DNA of 8,771 nucleotides from Patescibacteria group bacterium (lineage in GTDB: Bacteria; Patescibacteriota; Minisyncoccia; Phycocordibacterales; Phycocordibacteraceae). Below, piece by piece: positions 1 to 5,503 of this stretch. The stretch covers positions 1-8,771 of the forward strand of contig JAHJZL010000059.1 in assembly GCA_018826405.1 (NCBI GenBank). Reading direction: 5' to 3'. The notes below the pieces were generated by a model. The model did no database searches and was not told the origin of the DNA. It saw nothing but the letters and a program-made list of their open reading frames with translations. The translations under genes and the position numbers were made by a program. How positions within the stretch are numbered: the stretch's first letter is position 1; every line of letters starts with the position of its first letter.

Positions 1-95
1 GACTCCTTATCAACAACAAGAGCCCCGTCCGTAAGCGCGTGGTGGCTTCGGCGGTTTCGGGTATGAGAACGGGTGTGACGCATTCGTACAGACAT
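1..95 (-). CDS. rpmF: Ribosomal protein bL32, N-terminal part (cut by window edge)
   Basis: The leftward frame from the ATG at 95 reads MSVRMRHTRSHTRNRRSHHA and then LTDGALVVDKES before the window ends. The Arg/His-rich N-terminus with NRRSHHAL is the bL32 signature in the form found in Patescibacteria; bL32 is a small protein of the large ribosomal subunit. Only 31 full codons are visible. Where many bL32 proteins have the first CxxC of a zinc ribbon, this one reads V-D-K-E-S, so it appears to be the zinc-free type. There is no Shine-Dalgarno before the ATG, but an extended -10 box ends 9 nt upstream. It is the last visible gene of the leftward series and follows rnhB after 78 bp. The short length limits certainty, but the motif is distinctive. 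Confidence 0.85.
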   Translation of the reverse strand, partial: MSVRMRHTRSHTRNRRSHHALTDGALVVDKE

Positions 96-104
96 AGTGG
101 GCAC

Positions 105-113
105 ACCATACCA
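105..113 (-). promoter_or_regulatory. Extended -10 promoter element of rpmF
   Basis: On the minus strand TGG-TATGGT forms an extended -10 (TGn plus hexamer). It ends 9 nt before the rpmF ATG, so the transcript would begin at or very near the start codon. No convincing -35 box is seen 16-18 nt upstream. Confidence 0.4.
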
Positions 114-114
114 C

Positions 115-164
115 AGCCTTGTTTCCTACGGAAGGGGTTTGCGGCCAGGCTGGTTTACAAGGCT
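115..164 (-). other. Possible branched RNA structure between rnhB and rpmF
   Basis: A perfect 8-bp inverted repeat (AGCCTTGT at 115-122, ACAAGGCT at 157-164) closes a 34-nt interior. That interior holds two shorter self-complementary parts: TTCC-TAC-GGAA directly against one arm, and CCA-GGC-TGG near the other. Together they could fold as a three-way junction. There is no U-tract after it in either direction, so it is not a plain intrinsic terminator. It lies just upstream of the rpmF -10 and after the rnhB stop, so it could be an rnhB 3' element, a processing site or an L32 leader. The function is unknown. Confidence 0.3.
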
Positions 165-173
165 CTTTCGGGG

Positions 174-749
174 CTATAAGTGTATAAACGTTGCTCGGTG
201 CTCGGGAGAAAGTCCATGCACACGCAGGGCCTCGTAATGTGCTTTTGTTCCGTATCCCTTATGGGCTTCAAAGCCATACTCTGGATACTCTTGTGCCCTC
301 TTTTTCATAAGCTTGTCTCTCGTAACTTTCGCCGCAACAGACGCAAGCATGATTGCTGGAATATTTCCGTCTCCGCCAATAACTGTTTCTTGCACATATT
401 CTTTTGGCGCATGCAAAGACCCGTCAAGAAATACCTTTCCAGCTTCTGGATCTGGCATAAGTTTTCGCACTCCACGCGAAAGCGCATGACGCACTGCATA
501 CGCAATTCCCTGCTCGTCTATCATCTTTGCTGAAGACAGACACACAACTGCCGAGAGTGCTCCTGTACGAATTTCGCTCTGTAAAATCTGGAAAAGAATG
601 TCTCTCTTCTTTTCTGAGAGCTTTTTTGAATCATTGAGCCCTGGAAATGTCTCAAGCAATGGATAGTCTTCCGGAACACAGACAACACCGACGGCAACGG
701 GCCCTGCAATAGGTCCTCTGCCTGCTTCATCAACGCCAACTACCAACAT
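174..749 (-). CDS. rnhB: Ribonuclease HII
   Basis: A 191-aa cytoplasmic endonuclease that cuts the RNA strand of RNA-DNA hybrids and removes single ribonucleotides from DNA. The family marks are all present: VDEAGRGP at residues 6-13 (catalytic Asp7 and Glu8, GRG 10-12), LNDSKKLS (38-45), VFLDGS with Asp109, AAKVTRD with Asp145 as the fourth acidic residue, and KGYGTKAH (164-171), which carries the Tyr used to recognise the RNA-DNA junction. The length is normal for the family. I chose the ATG at 749 rather than the in-frame ATG at 797, because homology starts right there and GGGAG lies 4 nt upstream. The upstream pseudopilin frame ends inside it (10-nt overlap), suggesting co-transcription. 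A TATA-rich stretch at 761-768 might add an internal promoter. Confidence 0.95.
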   Translation of the reverse strand: MLVVGVDEAGRGPIAGPVAVGVVCVPEDYPLLETFPGLNDSKKLSEKKRDILFQILQSEIRTGALSAVVCLSSAKMIDEQGIAYAVRHALSRGVRKLMPDPEAGKVFLDGSLHAPKEYVQETVIGGDGNIPAIMLASVAAKVTRDKLMKKRAQEYPEYGFEAHKGYGTKAHYEALRVHGLSPEHRATFIHL

Positions 750-1230
750 GCCGCTCCCTCTGTATATACTGCGAACGAACTTTGCGAGCTGCCGCACCCA
801 AGCGGATATCGTGCATTTTTGCCTCCGACTGGTACCGCTCCTCCTTCAACAGTATTGTACGCAAGCACCTTATAGTCTGTGCCATTTGAAGTATACAAAT
901 AACAATAACTTGGGAGCACTGGTCTTGGGTCTTGCGGCATCTTAGATATGTAGGTAGGGACCAGTCCTGGAATCGCTGCATTTGGGTCAGAGCCGTTTCC
1001 GTAACAGTTCGGAGTGTCCCTTTCCATCCTGCCTGTATCGGATAGGCACCGTTGTTTATGTGATACAGCGCAAGCGCTGTGCGTATCTGTATTAGGTCAG
1101 CAACTCGGCGTGCGTTGTTTGCTTTCGCACGCGCCGTGCTCAGAGACGTAAGTACTATAGAAGACAAAAGATCAATAATGGCAATTACGACTAAAAGCTC
1201 AATCAGAGTAAATCCACGCCTATCCACCAT
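740..1230 (-). pseudogene. Type IV pseudopilin 1, broken by a -1 nt frameshift
   Basis: The first frame starts at the ATG at 1230 and reads MVDRRG/FTLIELLVVIAI, a class III prepilin leader with cleavage after Gly6 and Glu at +5. It runs through NNGAYPIQAGWKG and then loses similarity. The adjacent frame continues the family from about 1024 down to 740: NCYGNGSDP, IPGLVPTYISKMPQDP, CYLYTSNGTDYKVLAYN, ending GAACW. This C-terminal pattern is common in Parcubacteria pseudopilins. The break lies at AAAGGG (minus strand, about 1018-1023); one extra base there gives a continuous 163-aa protein, the same length as pseudopilin 2. Unrepaired, the first frame runs to 730. The conserved Gly at mature +14 is Asp20 here. 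It starts 11 nt inside the 84-aa gene without a clear Shine-Dalgarno, so translation is probably coupled. A sequencing error is the alternative to real decay. Confidence 0.75.
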
Positions 1231-1474
1231 AAGGCACAGACGGATTCATCGGAACAACTTGGGGTGCAGGTCTATCAACACTTCCAGACATAAAGGGAAT
1301 AGCGATGGCTAGAGTTGCCGCTATTACTGCCGTTCCAATAAGAACCATTTCTGCACCCTTCTGATCTTTTGCGAGCCCCCAACGAATAACTAGCTTCACA
1401 AGTGCAGGCTGTTGAGCCGCAATTGGTGTGGGACGAACTGTTGTATTCTCTTCGTTGAATGAAATATCGCTCAT
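1220..1474 (-). CDS. Small one-helix membrane protein encoded between two pseudopilins
   Basis: An 84-aa protein of unknown function. A polar N-terminus (residues 1-20) is followed by an amphipathic stretch LVKLVIRWGLAKDQKGAE and then one hydrophobic helix (about residues 43-62, VLIGTAVIAATLAIAIPFM), ending in a Pro-rich tail. The tail reads APQVVPMNPSVPYGG. There is no N-terminal signal peptide, so it is probably a single-pass inner-membrane protein. Its start lies 18 nt after the stop of pseudopilin 2 and its end overlaps pseudopilin 1 by 11 nt, which ties it to a pilus-like system by position. An extended -10 (TGATATAGT) ends 6 nt before its ATG, with no Shine-Dalgarno. I recall similar unnamed proteins beside CPR pilins but cannot name a family. 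Confidence 0.75.
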   Translation of the reverse strand: MSDISFNEENTTVRPTPIAAQQPALVKLVIRWGLAKDQKGAEMVLIGTAVIAATLAIAIPFMSGSVDRPAPQVVPMNPSVPYGG

Positions 1475-1480
1475 ACAAAA

Positions 1481-1489
1481 ACTATATCA
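1481..1489 (-). promoter_or_regulatory. Extended -10 promoter of the 84-aa gene
   Basis: TGA-TATAGT on the minus strand is a near-consensus extended -10. It ends 6 nt before the ATG, which would place transcription start on or beside the start codon. No recognisable -35 box lies 17 nt upstream, which an extended -10 can tolerate. It would let the 84-aa gene and pseudopilin 1 be made separately from pseudopilin 2. Confidence 0.5.
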
Positions 1490-1492
1490 CTG

Positions 1493-1984
1493 CTATCGCC
1501 AAATACCGGTAGAAGAGTCGTACATCGTGCAGGTGAAGTCTTTTGAGCCACGACATAAACCTGCTGTTGAAGCGGAAGAACAGTAACTAGAAGGCCAGTC
1601 AGGATAGTGCCCACAGTACATCTGATTCGAATTATACGTACTCGTAAGATAAATGAGATTCTGACTTCCGCCTACCCACACAGACTGAGACCAGACCCAC
1701 CCGTTTGGAGCCTTGGGCCACATTCCGTAACTTGAGCCGAGCGTACAGAGCGCGTTCGTCGGGACAGTTGTTGAATTCGGTGCTACTACCTTCCCACCAG
1801 CAATATCACACGCAAGAATACTCGTAAGGAGACCATTCCCGCTAGACTGTGCTGCAGTATTCATTGCCCTAGTCCTGGCTGTGCTCAAGCTCGCAAGGAC
1901 CACTGAAGACAAGAGTCCAATTATGGCGATCACAACCAGGAGCTCTATGAGTGTAAATGCCTTTTGAGGCTTCAACTGCTTCAT
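1493..1984 (-). CDS. Type IV pseudopilin 2
   Basis: A 163-aa prepilin-like protein. MKQLKPQKA/FTLIELLVVIAIIGLLSS is a class III leader: a short Lys-rich leader, cleavage expected between Ala9 and Phe10, Glu14 as the +5 Glu needed for assembly, and Gly23 at the conserved +14. Ala instead of Gly at -1 is less common but tolerated by prepilin peptidases. The helix goes on through VVLASLSTARTRAMN, as in many CPR pseudopilins. The C-terminal head (residues 40-163) is rich in Ser, Thr, Trp and Tyr and has several Cys (CDIAGG, LCTLG, YCGH, YCSS, LCRG, FTCTM), suggesting disulfides outside the cell. It is first in the leftward series, with a strong promoter immediately upstream. The subunit role (major pilin, minor pilin or competence pseudopilin) cannot be decided here. 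Confidence 0.88.
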   Translation of the reverse strand: MKQLKPQKAFTLIELLVVIAIIGLLSSVVLASLSTARTRAMNTAAQSSGNGLLTSILACDIAGGKVVAPNSTTVPTNALCTLGSSYGMWPKAPNGWVWSQSVWVGGSQNLIYLTSTYNSNQMYCGHYPDWPSSYCSSASTAGLCRGSKDFTCTMYDSSTGIWR

Positions 1985-1992
1985 TACATATT

Positions 1993-2022
1993 ATTGTACC
2001 CTGTCTTGGACGGACCATTCAA
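1993..2022 (-). promoter_or_regulatory. Sigma70-type promoter of pseudopilin 2
   Basis: On the minus strand TTGAAT (2017-2022), an 18-nt spacer and TACAAT (1993-1998) make the best complete promoter in the window. The -10 ends 8 nt before the ATG at 1984, so the mRNA should start at or next to the start codon; no Shine-Dalgarno is present. Confidence 0.65.
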
Positions 2023-2034
2023 AATACTCCCCAC

Positions 2035-2063
2035 TGTATTGAGCCCCTCGAAACAGATATACT
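2035..2063 (+). promoter_or_regulatory. Promoter of dnaE
   Basis: TATACT at 2058-2063 is a good -10 and ends 6 nt before the dnaE ATG. With a 17-nt spacer the -35 would be TGTATT (2035-2040), a weak match. No Shine-Dalgarno lies between the -10 and the ATG, so a leaderless mRNA is likely. It overlaps none of the divergent pseudopilin promoter boxes, but both share the 85-bp gap. Confidence 0.5.
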
Positions 2064-2069
2064 GTCTCC

Positions 2070-5000
2070 ATGGGACGCTTCGTACACCTCCACACACACA
2101 GCCACTACAGCTTCTTGCAGGCCCTCCCAAAGATAAAAGAGCTTGTTCAGGAAGCTAAAAAGCAGGGCATGTCTGCGCTTGGCCTTACTGATGCTGGCAA
2201 CATGCACGGAGCAATCTCCTTCTACCAAGCAGCAACAAAAGCTGATATCAAACCAATTATTGGTGTTGATGCCTACCTCGCCCCCCACTCACGTTTTGAT
2301 AAGGAGCGCGTAGACACGACTCGCACACGTATTGTCTTGCTCGCAGAAAATAATGCCGGGTATCAAAACCTTATGGCTCTCGTGTCCAAATCTTTCCTTG
2401 AAGGATTCTTGGAGCGTCCTCGTATGGACAAGGAGCTGCTGCGAGAACACAAAGAAGGACTCATCGCTATTCTTCCCTCTTTTGCTGGAGACGTTGCAGC
2501 TGCATTCAAAGCAGGAGACGCAGAGGGAGCTGCTGCGGTGCTTGCAGAGTATGTGAGCATCTTTGGCAAAGACAATGTATTCCTTGAGGTAACACATCAT
2601 CCTAAAGTTGAAGGACACACTGAGCGCATGAAGCAAATTCAGGAGCTTGGAAAGAAAGAAGGAGTGCGGCTCCTCGCCCAGCATGACGTGTATTACCTAA
2701 AACCTGATGACAGAGAAGCAACGGAAGTTTTGCGGCGCATTGGTCAAGGAGAGCGCGGGCGCAACGAAGAGGAAGATTTCTCTTTTGTGTCTGAATCTCA
2801 AATGCGTGAGTGGTTCAAAGATATTCCTGAAGCCGTTGATGCTTCAGGAGAGATTGCAGACCGCTGCTCTGTAACTATGGAGCTCGGGAGTTGGAACTTC
2901 CCGCACGTAGAAGTTCCAGAAGGATCAAGCCATGCGGAGGAATTGCGCAAAAAGACCTACGCAGGACTCTCTATGCGCGGTATGGCAAAGACAGAGGAGG
3001 TTGAAAAGCGTATTGAGTACGAGCTTGATGTCATTATCTCCAAGGGATTCGCTCCTTATTTCCTTGCCGTGTCAGACCTCCTGACCTTCGCAAAATCAGC
3101 AGGCATCATGTTCACAACAAGAGGGTCCGCCGCAGGCTCCCTCGTCTCTTACTTGTGCGGCATCACAAGCGTAGACCCTTTGTTTTACAAACTTCCCTTT
3201 GAGCGCTTCTTGAATCCAGAGCGTCCGAAGGCTCCGGATATTGATATGGACTTCGCAGACAATCGTCGTGACGAGATGATTGCGTACGCACGAGAGAAGT
3301 ATGGAGAGGACAAAGTCGCGCAGATTGGCACCTTCGGAACGCTCATGGCGAGAGCTGCCGTGCGCGACGTATCACGCGCGCTCGGACACGCATACAGAAC
3401 GGGTGACCGTATAGCAAAACTTATCCCAATGGGAAGCCAGGGATTCCCCATGACTATCACGCGCGCAGTTGAGCTTGAGCCAGAACTTAAACAGCTTTAC
3501 GACGAAGACGAAGACGTGAAAGAAATCATTGATCTCGCAAAGCGTATTGAGGGATGCGTGCGGCACACTGGAGTGCATGCCGCAGGTGTGGTTATTGCAC
3601 CAACACCGCTACAGGAGTGGACTCCAGTTCAGTTTGATCCGAAGCACCCTGAGAAGCGTATTACACAGTTTGATATGCATGCCGTTGAAGACGCGGGGCT
3701 TCTTAAGTTTGACTTCCTTGGTATTAAGAACCTCGCTATTCTCTCAGACGCCGTTGAACGTGTACGAGAGACACGAGATATATGGATTGATATTGAGAAC
3801 GTTCCTATTGATGATCAGAAGACATTCGCCATGCTCGCACGTGGAGAAACTGAAGGTACGTTCCAGCTAAACGGTTCGGGCATGACGAGGTACCTGAAAG
3901 AGCTTCAACCAACTTCCATTCATGACATCAACGCCATGGTTGCTCTCTACCGCCCAGGACCAATGGAAACGATTCCTCAGTACATTGAGCGCAAAAAGAA
4001 CTCACGTCTTATTTCATACCTCGACGACCGCATGAAGGAGTACCTTGATGCGTCCTACGGACTCTTGGTGTACCAGGATGACGTGTTGCTCACTGCCATA
4101 ACCCTCGGCGGATATTCATGGCTTGAGGCTGACGTACTGCGTAAGGCTATGGGAAAGAAGATTCCTGCAGAAATGGAAGCGCAGAAGGAAAAGCTTTTGA
4201 AAGGCTTTAAGGAATACGGAAAGCTAACAGACCAAAAGGCAGAGCGTATCTGGAAGCTTATTGAGCCCTTTGCTGCGTACGGATTTAACAAGGCCCACGC
4301 TGCCTGCTACGGGAAGGTTGCGTACCAGACGGCGTATATGAAGGCCAACTATCCGGTTGAGTACATGGCTGCCCTTCTTACTGCAGACGCAGGAGACACA
4401 GAACAAATTTCCATACTCGTTGCGGAGTCTGAGCGTCTCAACATTCCAATACTTCCTCCTGATATAAACGAGTCTAAGTCTGACTTTACCGTTGCAGGAG
4501 AAAAGAAAGACACCGTGCGCTTTGGGCTCACCACGATTAAAAACTTTGGCCAGGGAATTTCAGAGGCAATTATTGCCGAGCGCGAAGCAGCGGGAACATT
4601 TACTTCCCTGTCAGACTTCTTAGTGCGTGTTGCGTCTAAGAACCTCAACAAGAAATCCCTTGAAGCACTTATTAAATCGGGTGCAATGGATTCCTTTGGA
4701 GATCGTTCATATCTTCTGGAACACATTGAGACCTTGCTCTCCTTCCACAAAGACGCAACTGCAGAGGCTCCCCAAGATTCTCTCTTTGGATCTTCTTTCG
4801 CTGCCCCGAGTCTTTCTTTGCCGGCTCCAACAAAGGAAACGCCACTATCTGAAAAACTTCTCTGGGAGAAGGAGTTACTTGGAATTTATGTATCAGGCCA
4901 CCCGCTTGATGCGCATGTAGAAACAACAAACAAGGCCGGGACTACCATTGCAGAAATTAAAGCAGATCCAAAAGCAGGCCTTACTGTTATTCTCCCCGTA

Positions 5001-5222
5001 CTTCTTGAAGATGTGCGTACACTCCTCACCAAGAAAGGAGAGAAAATGGCCTTTGTTCGTGTTTCTGACAAATCAGACAGCATGGAAGCAGTTGTGTTCC
5101 CTAAACTCTTTAGCGAACATGCCGCCCTTTTGACGACAGGCACCTGTCTCTTACTTAAGGCAACGGTATCTTTGCGAAACGGAGAGACCTCACTTTCAAT
5201 AGAGAATCTAAAGTCCTTGTGA
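2070..5222 (+). CDS. dnaE: DNA polymerase III alpha subunit, short form
   Basis: A 1050-aa replicative DNA polymerase of the C family (DnaE type). Order of parts: PHP domain (about 1-270, HLHTHSHYS at 6-14, TDAGNMHG at 40-47); palm with PDIDMDF (389-395), where Asp390 and Asp392 are metal-binding, and FDFLG with the third catalytic Asp548; RHTGVHAAGVVIAP within the palm; fingers through YRPGPMETIPQYIERK and YGFNKAHAACYG; an HhH region (RFGLTTIKNFG, then LNKKSLEALIKSGAMDSFG); a probable clamp-binding motif QDSLF (902-906); EKELLGIYVSGHPLDAH; and a C-terminal OB fold ending SLSIENLKSL. All polymerase residues are intact. Two features are odd: most PHP metal ligands are replaced, and the protein stops after the OB fold, without the tau-binding domain of the 1160-aa E. 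coli enzyme. The start is fixed by homology from residue 4 and by the -10 six nt upstream. Confidence 0.97.
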   Translation: MGRFVHLHTHSHYSFLQALPKIKELVQEAKKQGMSALGLTDAGNMHGAISFYQAATKADIKPIIGVDAYLAPHSRFDKERVDTTRTRIVLLAENNAGYQNLMALVSKSFLEGFLERPRMDKELLREHKEGLIAILPSFAGDVAAAFKAGDAEGAAAVLAEYVSIFGKDNVFLEVTHHPKVEGHTERMKQIQELGKKEGVRLLAQHDVYYLKPDDREATEVLRRIGQGERGRNEEEDFSFVSESQMREWFKDIPEAVDASGEIADRCSVTMELGSWNFPHVEVPEGSSHAEELRKKTYAGLSMRGMAKTEEVEKRIEYELDVIISKGFAPYFLAVSDLLTFAKSAGIMFTTRGSAAGSLVSYLCGITSVDPLFYKLPFERFLNPERPKAPDIDMDFADNRRDEMIAYAREKYGEDKVAQIGTFGTLMARAAVRDVSRALGHAYRTGDRIAKLIPMGSQGFPMTITRAVELEPELKQLYDEDEDVKEIIDLAKRIEGCVRHTGVHAAGVVIAPTPLQEWTPVQFDPKHPEKRITQFDMHAVEDAGLLKFDFLGIKNLAILSDAVERVRETRDIWIDIENVPIDDQKTFAMLARGETEGTFQLNGSGMTRYLKELQPTSIHDINAMVALYRPGPMETIPQYIERKKNSRLISYLDDRMKEYLDASYGLLVYQDDVLLTAITLGGYSWLEADVLRKAMGKKIPAEMEAQKEKLLKGFKEYGKLTDQKAERIWKLIEPFAAYGFNKAHAACYGKVAYQTAYMKANYPVEYMAALLTADAGDTEQISILVAESERLNIPILPPDINESKSDFTVAGEKKDTVRFGLTTIKNFGQGISEAIIAEREAAGTFTSLSDFLVRVASKNLNKKSLEALIKSGAMDSFGDRSYLLEHIETLLSFHKDATAEAPQDSLFGSSFAAPSLSLPAPTKETPLSEKLLWEKELLGIYVSGHPLDAHVETTNKAGTTIAEIKADPKAGLTVILPVLLEDVRTLLTKKGEKMAFVRVSDKSDSMEAVVFPKLFSEHAALLTTGTCLLLKATVSLRNGETSLSIENLKSL

Positions 5223-5250
5223 TATAAAACGGGCATTGGTCTTTGGAGGT
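5223..5250 (+). promoter_or_regulatory. -10-like box and Shine-Dalgarno of the 63-aa gene
   Basis: TATAAA (5223-5228) begins right after the dnaE stop and could serve as a -10, though no good -35 is seen. GGAGGT (5245-5250) is a full Shine-Dalgarno 6 nt before the ATG at 5257 and decides that start over the in-frame TTG at 5236. Confidence 0.45.
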
Positions 5251-5256
5251 CTTACT

Positions 5257-5448
5257 ATGAGAACAGCATCTAAGACAGGGTTGCCTGAAATACTGTCCGC
5301 TGGAGGAGACAGCGCTTCAACCCAGGCGCTCTGTCTGATCGCCATTGGGCTTCAAGCGCTGGAGAATTCTGGCACCCGACCTGGCGCGGCACAGCTGAAA
5401 ATACTGCGCCAATTTGAAGACCGGTTATACGCAATCGTCTCCAAATAG
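5257..5448 (+). CDS. Unrecognised 63-aa protein between dnaE and thrS
   Basis: A small, probably cytoplasmic protein with no family I recognise. The N-terminus is basic and polar (MRTASKTG), followed by GLPEILSAGGDSAST, a helix-forming stretch QALCLIAIGLQALENSG, and a final amphipathic part AAQLKILRQFEDRLYAIVSK that looks helical. One Cys is present and there is no signal peptide or long membrane helix. It follows dnaE by 34 bp on the same strand and has the best ribosome-binding site in the window (GGAGGT), unlike dnaE and thrS. The strong Shine-Dalgarno and clean stop just before a hairpin support a real gene, but conservation cannot be tested here. A small helical DNA- or RNA-associated protein would be a guess. 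Confidence 0.6.
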   Translation: MRTASKTGLPEILSAGGDSASTQALCLIAIGLQALENSGTRPGAAQLKILRQFEDRLYAIVSK

Positions 5449-5457
5449 CGACCACCC

Positions 5458-5484
5458 ATGGCGACCATTCCGGTCGCCATTTTC
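5458..5484 (+). terminator. Hairpin between the 63-aa gene and thrS, likely weak terminator
   Basis: ATGGCGACC (5458-5466) and GGTCGCCAT (5472-5480) form a perfect 9-bp stem with a 5-nt loop, followed by TTTC, so the run of U is only four with the stem's last base. It begins 9 bp after the stop of the 63-aa gene and ends just before the thrS -10. A second copy of GCGACCA (5448-5454) could compete for the same right arm. Confidence 0.55.
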
Positions 5485-5485
5485 A

Positions 5486-5494
5486 TGGTATTCT
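5486..5494 (+). promoter_or_regulatory. Extended -10 promoter of thrS
   Basis: TGG-TATTCT is an extended -10 ending 9 nt before the thrS ATG at 5504, with no Shine-Dalgarno after it and no clear -35 before it. Placed directly after the hairpin, it would restart transcription for thrS with no or almost no leader. Confidence 0.45.
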
Positions 5495-5503
5495 CCTAAA
5501 CAT

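Noticed and set aside
750..797. Upstream start of RNase HII at 797
   Set aside because: The 16 extra residues have no family similarity and lie in the end of pseudopilin 1; the ATG at 749 has its own GGGAG.
1016..1026. Programmed -1 frameshift in pseudopilin 1
   Set aside because: The zero-frame reading TGG AAA GGG does not make a standard X-XXY-YYZ slippery heptamer, and programmed shifts are not known for pilins.
2019..2288. Minus-strand frames across dnaE and similar frames across thrS
   Set aside because: They lie opposite strongly conserved coding sequence, have no recognisable motifs, and are explained as shadows of codon bias.
5236..5256. TTG start for the 63-aa gene
   Set aside because: It would place the GGAGGT Shine-Dalgarno inside the coding region; the ATG at 5257 has ideal spacing to it.
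5414..5503. Longer thrS start at 5414
   Set aside because: The extra 30 residues overlap the 63-aa gene and the 9-bp hairpin, show no TGS-like features, and homology begins exactly at the ATG at 5504.
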